DNA of 16,927 bases, taken from NCBI GenBank assembly GCA_003483565.1, contig DMYZ01000160.1, forward strand, positions 1 through 16,927. The letters run 5' to 3'. This document shows positions 14,736-16,927 of the stretch, one piece after another. The stretch comes from Prevotella sp. (GTDB lineage Bacteria > Bacteroidota > Bacteroidia > Bacteroidales > Bacteroidaceae). The notes beneath the pieces were generated by a model that ran no database searches, had not been told where the DNA came from, and was given only the letters and a program-made list of their open reading frames with translations. A program made the position numbers and the translations under genes. Numbering within the stretch: position 1 is the first letter of the stretch; the number at the start of each line of letters is the position of its first letter.

Positions 14736-15614
14736 ATGAATATTCTTGTAACTGGAGCTAACGGGCAACTTGGAAACGAGATGCTGCTCGTTAGCAAGAA
14801 GTCAAAAGACAACTACATCTTTACAGATGTCTGTGACGGTTATCAGAAGCTTGACATTACGGATCTTGATGCCATACGAAAAATGGTCAAGAACAATGAT
14901 GTCAAGTGCATTATTAACTGTGCTGCTTGGACAAACGTTGATAAGGCTGAAACTGCCGGTGAAATTGTAGAGACATTGAATGCAACAGCACCTGAGAATC
15001 TTGCTAAGGCAATGAAGGAAGTCGGTGGACTACTCGTACATATTTCAACAGACTATGTATTTGGCGGGGATCCATATAATACGCCATGTAGAGAAGGCCA
15101 GAAAGGAACTCCTACAGGTGTTTATGGATTGACGAAGTTGCATGGAGAGCAAAAAATTCAAGCTGTTGGTTGTGACTATATAATCATACGCACTGCATGG
15201 CTTTATAGTGAATTTGGTCACAACTTTGTCAAGACAATGCTCAACCTGACAGCAACTAAGCCTCAGTTGAAAGTCGTGTTTGATCAGACGGGTACTCCAA
15301 CATACGCTGGCGACCTTGCTGATGTCATCAATGATATTGTAGAGAATCGCAAGTATGTTGGCAAGAGTGGTATTTACCACTTCTCGAATGAAGGTGTATG
15401 CAGTTGGTATGACTTTACCAAGAAGATTGCAGAACTGGCAGGTAATACCTATTGCGACATAGAGCCTTGCCATAGTGATGAGTTCCCAAGCCCTGTTAAG
15501 CGTCCAGCTTATTCAGTTCTTGACAAGACAAAGATTAAAGAGACATTCGGAATAAAGGTTCCATATTGGACAGATTCCTTGAAGGAATGCATGAATAACC
15601 TACTAAACAAGTAA
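14736..15614 (+). CDS. rfbD: dTDP-4-dehydrorhamnose reductase (RmlD)
   Basis: RmlD reduces dTDP-4-keto-L-rhamnose with NAD(P)H to give dTDP-L-rhamnose, the last step of the pathway. The 292-residue short-chain dehydrogenase/reductase starts with the Rossmann glycine motif GANGQLG (7-13), followed by the STDYVFGG motif near residue 104. The YGLTK motif supplies catalytic Y130 and K134. FDQTGTPTYAGDLA (about 184-197) is the typical substrate-side segment. Length is normal. The stop is 3 bases before rfbB. No anomalies seen. Confidence 0.97.
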   Translation: MNILVTGANGQLGNEMLLVSKKSKDNYIFTDVCDGYQKLDITDLDAIRKMVKNNDVKCIINCAAWTNVDKAETAGEIVETLNATAPENLAKAMKEVGGLLVHISTDYVFGGDPYNTPCREGQKGTPTGVYGLTKLHGEQKIQAVGCDYIIIRTAWLYSEFGHNFVKTMLNLTATKPQLKVVFDQTGTPTYAGDLADVINDIVENRKYVGKSGIYHFSNEGVCSWYDFTKKIAELAGNTYCDIEPCHSDEFPSPVKRPAYSVLDKTKIKETFGIKVPYWTDSLKECMNNLLNK

Positions 15615-15617
15615 GCA

Positions 15618-16781
15618 ATGAACTACAAGAGAACAATAGTTATTACCGGTGGTGCAGGCTTTATTGGCAGCCACGTGGTAAGACTTTTCGTAAATAAATA
15701 CCCTGAGTATAAGATTATCAACCTGGATAAGCTTACATACGCTGGTAACCTTGCCAACCTCAAAGATGTTGAGGATAAGCCGAACTATAAGTTTGTCAAG
15801 ATGGACATCTGTGACTTCGAAGACTTCCGTAAGCTCATCGAGGACGAACAAGTTGACGGCATCATCCATCTTGCGGCTGAAAGCCATGTTGACCGCAGCA
15901 TCAAAGATCCTTTCACCTTTGCTCATACCAATGTGATAGGCACATTGAGTCTGTTGCAGGCTGCCAAGGACTATTGGGGAAACCAGCCAACACCTTGGCA
16001 CATGACAAAGAATGGTGAGGACGTGGAATGCCGGTTCTACCACATCTCAACGGACGAAGTCTATGGTGCCTTGGAGCTGACCAATCCTGAAGGGATAGAG
16101 AGCCCATTCACCACGAAGGCATCGAGTGACCATCATCATGCTTACGGCACGGAGTTCTTCACAGAGGATACGAAATACAGACCGCACTCTCCATATTCTG
16201 CATCGAAGGCCTCAAGTGACCATTTCGTGCGCGCTTTCCATGACACATACGGCATGCCGACAATTGTCACGAACTGCTCCAACAACTATGGGCCTTACCA
16301 GTTCCCAGAGAAGCTCATCCCACTGTTCATCAACAACATCCGCCATCGTAAGCCTCTGCCTGTGTATGGCAAGGGCGAGAATGTGCGCGACTGGCTTTAC
16401 GTGGAAGACCATGCCCGTGCCATTGATCTTATCTTCCATAAGGGAAAGATAGCAGACACCTATAATATAGGTGGCTTCAACGAATGGAAAAACATAGACA
16501 TCATACATGTTCTCATCAAGACCGTAGACCGTCTGCTTGGCCGTAAGGAAGGCGAGGACGAAAAACTCATCACTTACGTCACAGACCGCCCCGGCCACGA
16601 CATGCGCTACGCCATCGACAGCCGTAAGTTGCAGCGTGAACTGGGATGGGAGCCAAGCCTGCAGTTTGAGGAAGGCATCGAGAAAACAGTACGCTGGTAT
16701 CTTGACAATCAAGAGTGGATGGATAATGTCACCTCGGGCGACTATCAGAAATATTATGAGAATATGTATAAAAACCGATAG
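15618..16781 (+). CDS. rfbB: dTDP-glucose 4,6-dehydratase (RmlB)
   Basis: RmlB converts dTDP-glucose to dTDP-4-keto-6-deoxyglucose, the second step of rhamnose synthesis. The 387-residue protein has TGGAGFIGSH near the N-terminus and STDEVYG with catalytic-region T145, D146 and E147. The YSASK motif gives Y193 and K197, and RDWLYVEDH lies farther on. It is longer than the roughly 350-residue enterobacterial enzyme because of an insertion between TDEVYG and YSASK (about 151-188), normal for Bacteroidales copies. It looks GC-richer than the left end of the window, as expected for the conserved edge of a variable locus. RmlA, the first enzyme, is not in the window. A 46-base gap leads to the next gene. 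Confidence 0.97.
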   Translation: MNYKRTIVITGGAGFIGSHVVRLFVNKYPEYKIINLDKLTYAGNLANLKDVEDKPNYKFVKMDICDFEDFRKLIEDEQVDGIIHLAAESHVDRSIKDPFTFAHTNVIGTLSLLQAAKDYWGNQPTPWHMTKNGEDVECRFYHISTDEVYGALELTNPEGIESPFTTKASSDHHHAYGTEFFTEDTKYRPHSPYSASKASSDHFVRAFHDTYGMPTIVTNCSNNYGPYQFPEKLIPLFINNIRHRKPLPVYGKGENVRDWLYVEDHARAIDLIFHKGKIADTYNIGGFNEWKNIDIIHVLIKTVDRLLGRKEGEDEKLITYVTDRPGHDMRYAIDSRKLQRELGWEPSLQFEEGIEKTVRWYLDNQEWMDNVTSGDYQKYYENMYKNR

Positions 16782-16827
16782 AGATTTGTCTCATACCTTT
16801 CACTAAAGCATTGAACCATTCAACCGA

Positions 16828-16927
16828 ATGGAAGAGACCAAATATTTAGAATTTATAAGATGGAGCTTGCATCACACTGATGCAGCTCCATCATTCATTT
16901 CGGAGATTGATTGGCAGGAGCTCTTGT
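16828..16927 (+). CDS. Second NTP_transf_5-like protein, 5' fragment cut by window edge
   Basis: An ATG at 16828 opens a frame that runs to the window end (33 codons): MEETKYLEFIRWSLHH, then SFISEIDWQELL. The pattern matches the start of the gene at 13016, where LLKSLRAALFEE is followed by KFVEADWKRIF, and is typical of uncharacterised nucleotidyltransferase-family N-termini. The catalytic GDxD motif would lie beyond the edge. It follows rfbB by 46 bases. Confidence 0.6.
   Translation, partial: MEETKYLEFIRWSLHHTDAAPSFISEIDWQELL
16859..16892. other. Strong hairpin within the first codons of the last gene
   Basis: GATGGAGCT-T-GCATCA (16859-16874) pairs with TGATGC-AGCTCCATC (16878-16892): fifteen pairs with one bulged T and a CAC loop. 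It lies 31 bases inside the reading frame. No T run follows, so a simple terminator is unlikely, but it could slow translation or attenuate transcription after the rml genes. Confidence 0.6.

Overview
The window looks like part of a surface-polysaccharide locus (capsule, exopolysaccharide or O-antigen) from a member of the Bacteroidales, plausibly a Prevotella/Segatella- or Bacteroides-like gut or oral bacterium. The grounds are the GC-poor DNA, the lack of clear Shine-Dalgarno sites, the Bacteroidales-type long RmlB with an insertion between its TDEVYG and YSASK motifs, nucleotidyltransferase-fold proteins next to rml genes, and a decayed IS1380-family transposase start of the type common in this order. 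The genus is an inference. All recognised intact genes are on the + strand.

Block 1 (83-8464) is one tightly packed run: a hexapeptide-repeat acyltransferase; a fused sugar-1-phosphate nucleotidyltransferase/heptose-bisphosphate-type HAD phosphatase; a GT4-type glycosyltransferase; a nitroreductase broken by two frame changes at homopolymer tracts; an aldo/keto reductase; a small membrane protein of unknown function; a MenD-like thiamine-diphosphate enzyme; and a polysaccharide pyruvyl transferase-family protein. The last five resemble a cassette that makes and attaches an unusual substituent. The MenD-like enzyme keeps its cofactor residues but has lost the arginines that MenD uses to hold its own substrates.

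Block 2 (8465-9122) is a 658-base scar with no intact gene. It holds a possible glycosyltransferase remnant, a run of inverted repeats, the 5' part of an IS1380-type transposase on the - strand, and a 10-base inverted repeat that may mark IS ends just before the next gene.

Block 3 (9123-14116) holds a secreted parallel beta-helix protein, two GT4 glycosyltransferases (the second with an N-terminal DUF1972-type domain) and a nucleotidyltransferase-fold protein. Block 4 (14121-16781) is rmlC-rmlD-rmlB for dTDP-L-rhamnose, followed at the right edge by the start of a second nucleotidyltransferase-fold gene, so the rml trio sits between two such genes.

Together the genes suggest a repeat unit containing rhamnose and possibly a GDP-heptose-derived sugar, built by at least three glycosyltransferases and decorated by acyl and pyruvyl-like groups. 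RmlA, the initiating transferase, the Wzx flippase, the Wzy polymerase and export genes are not here, so the locus continues beyond one or both edges.
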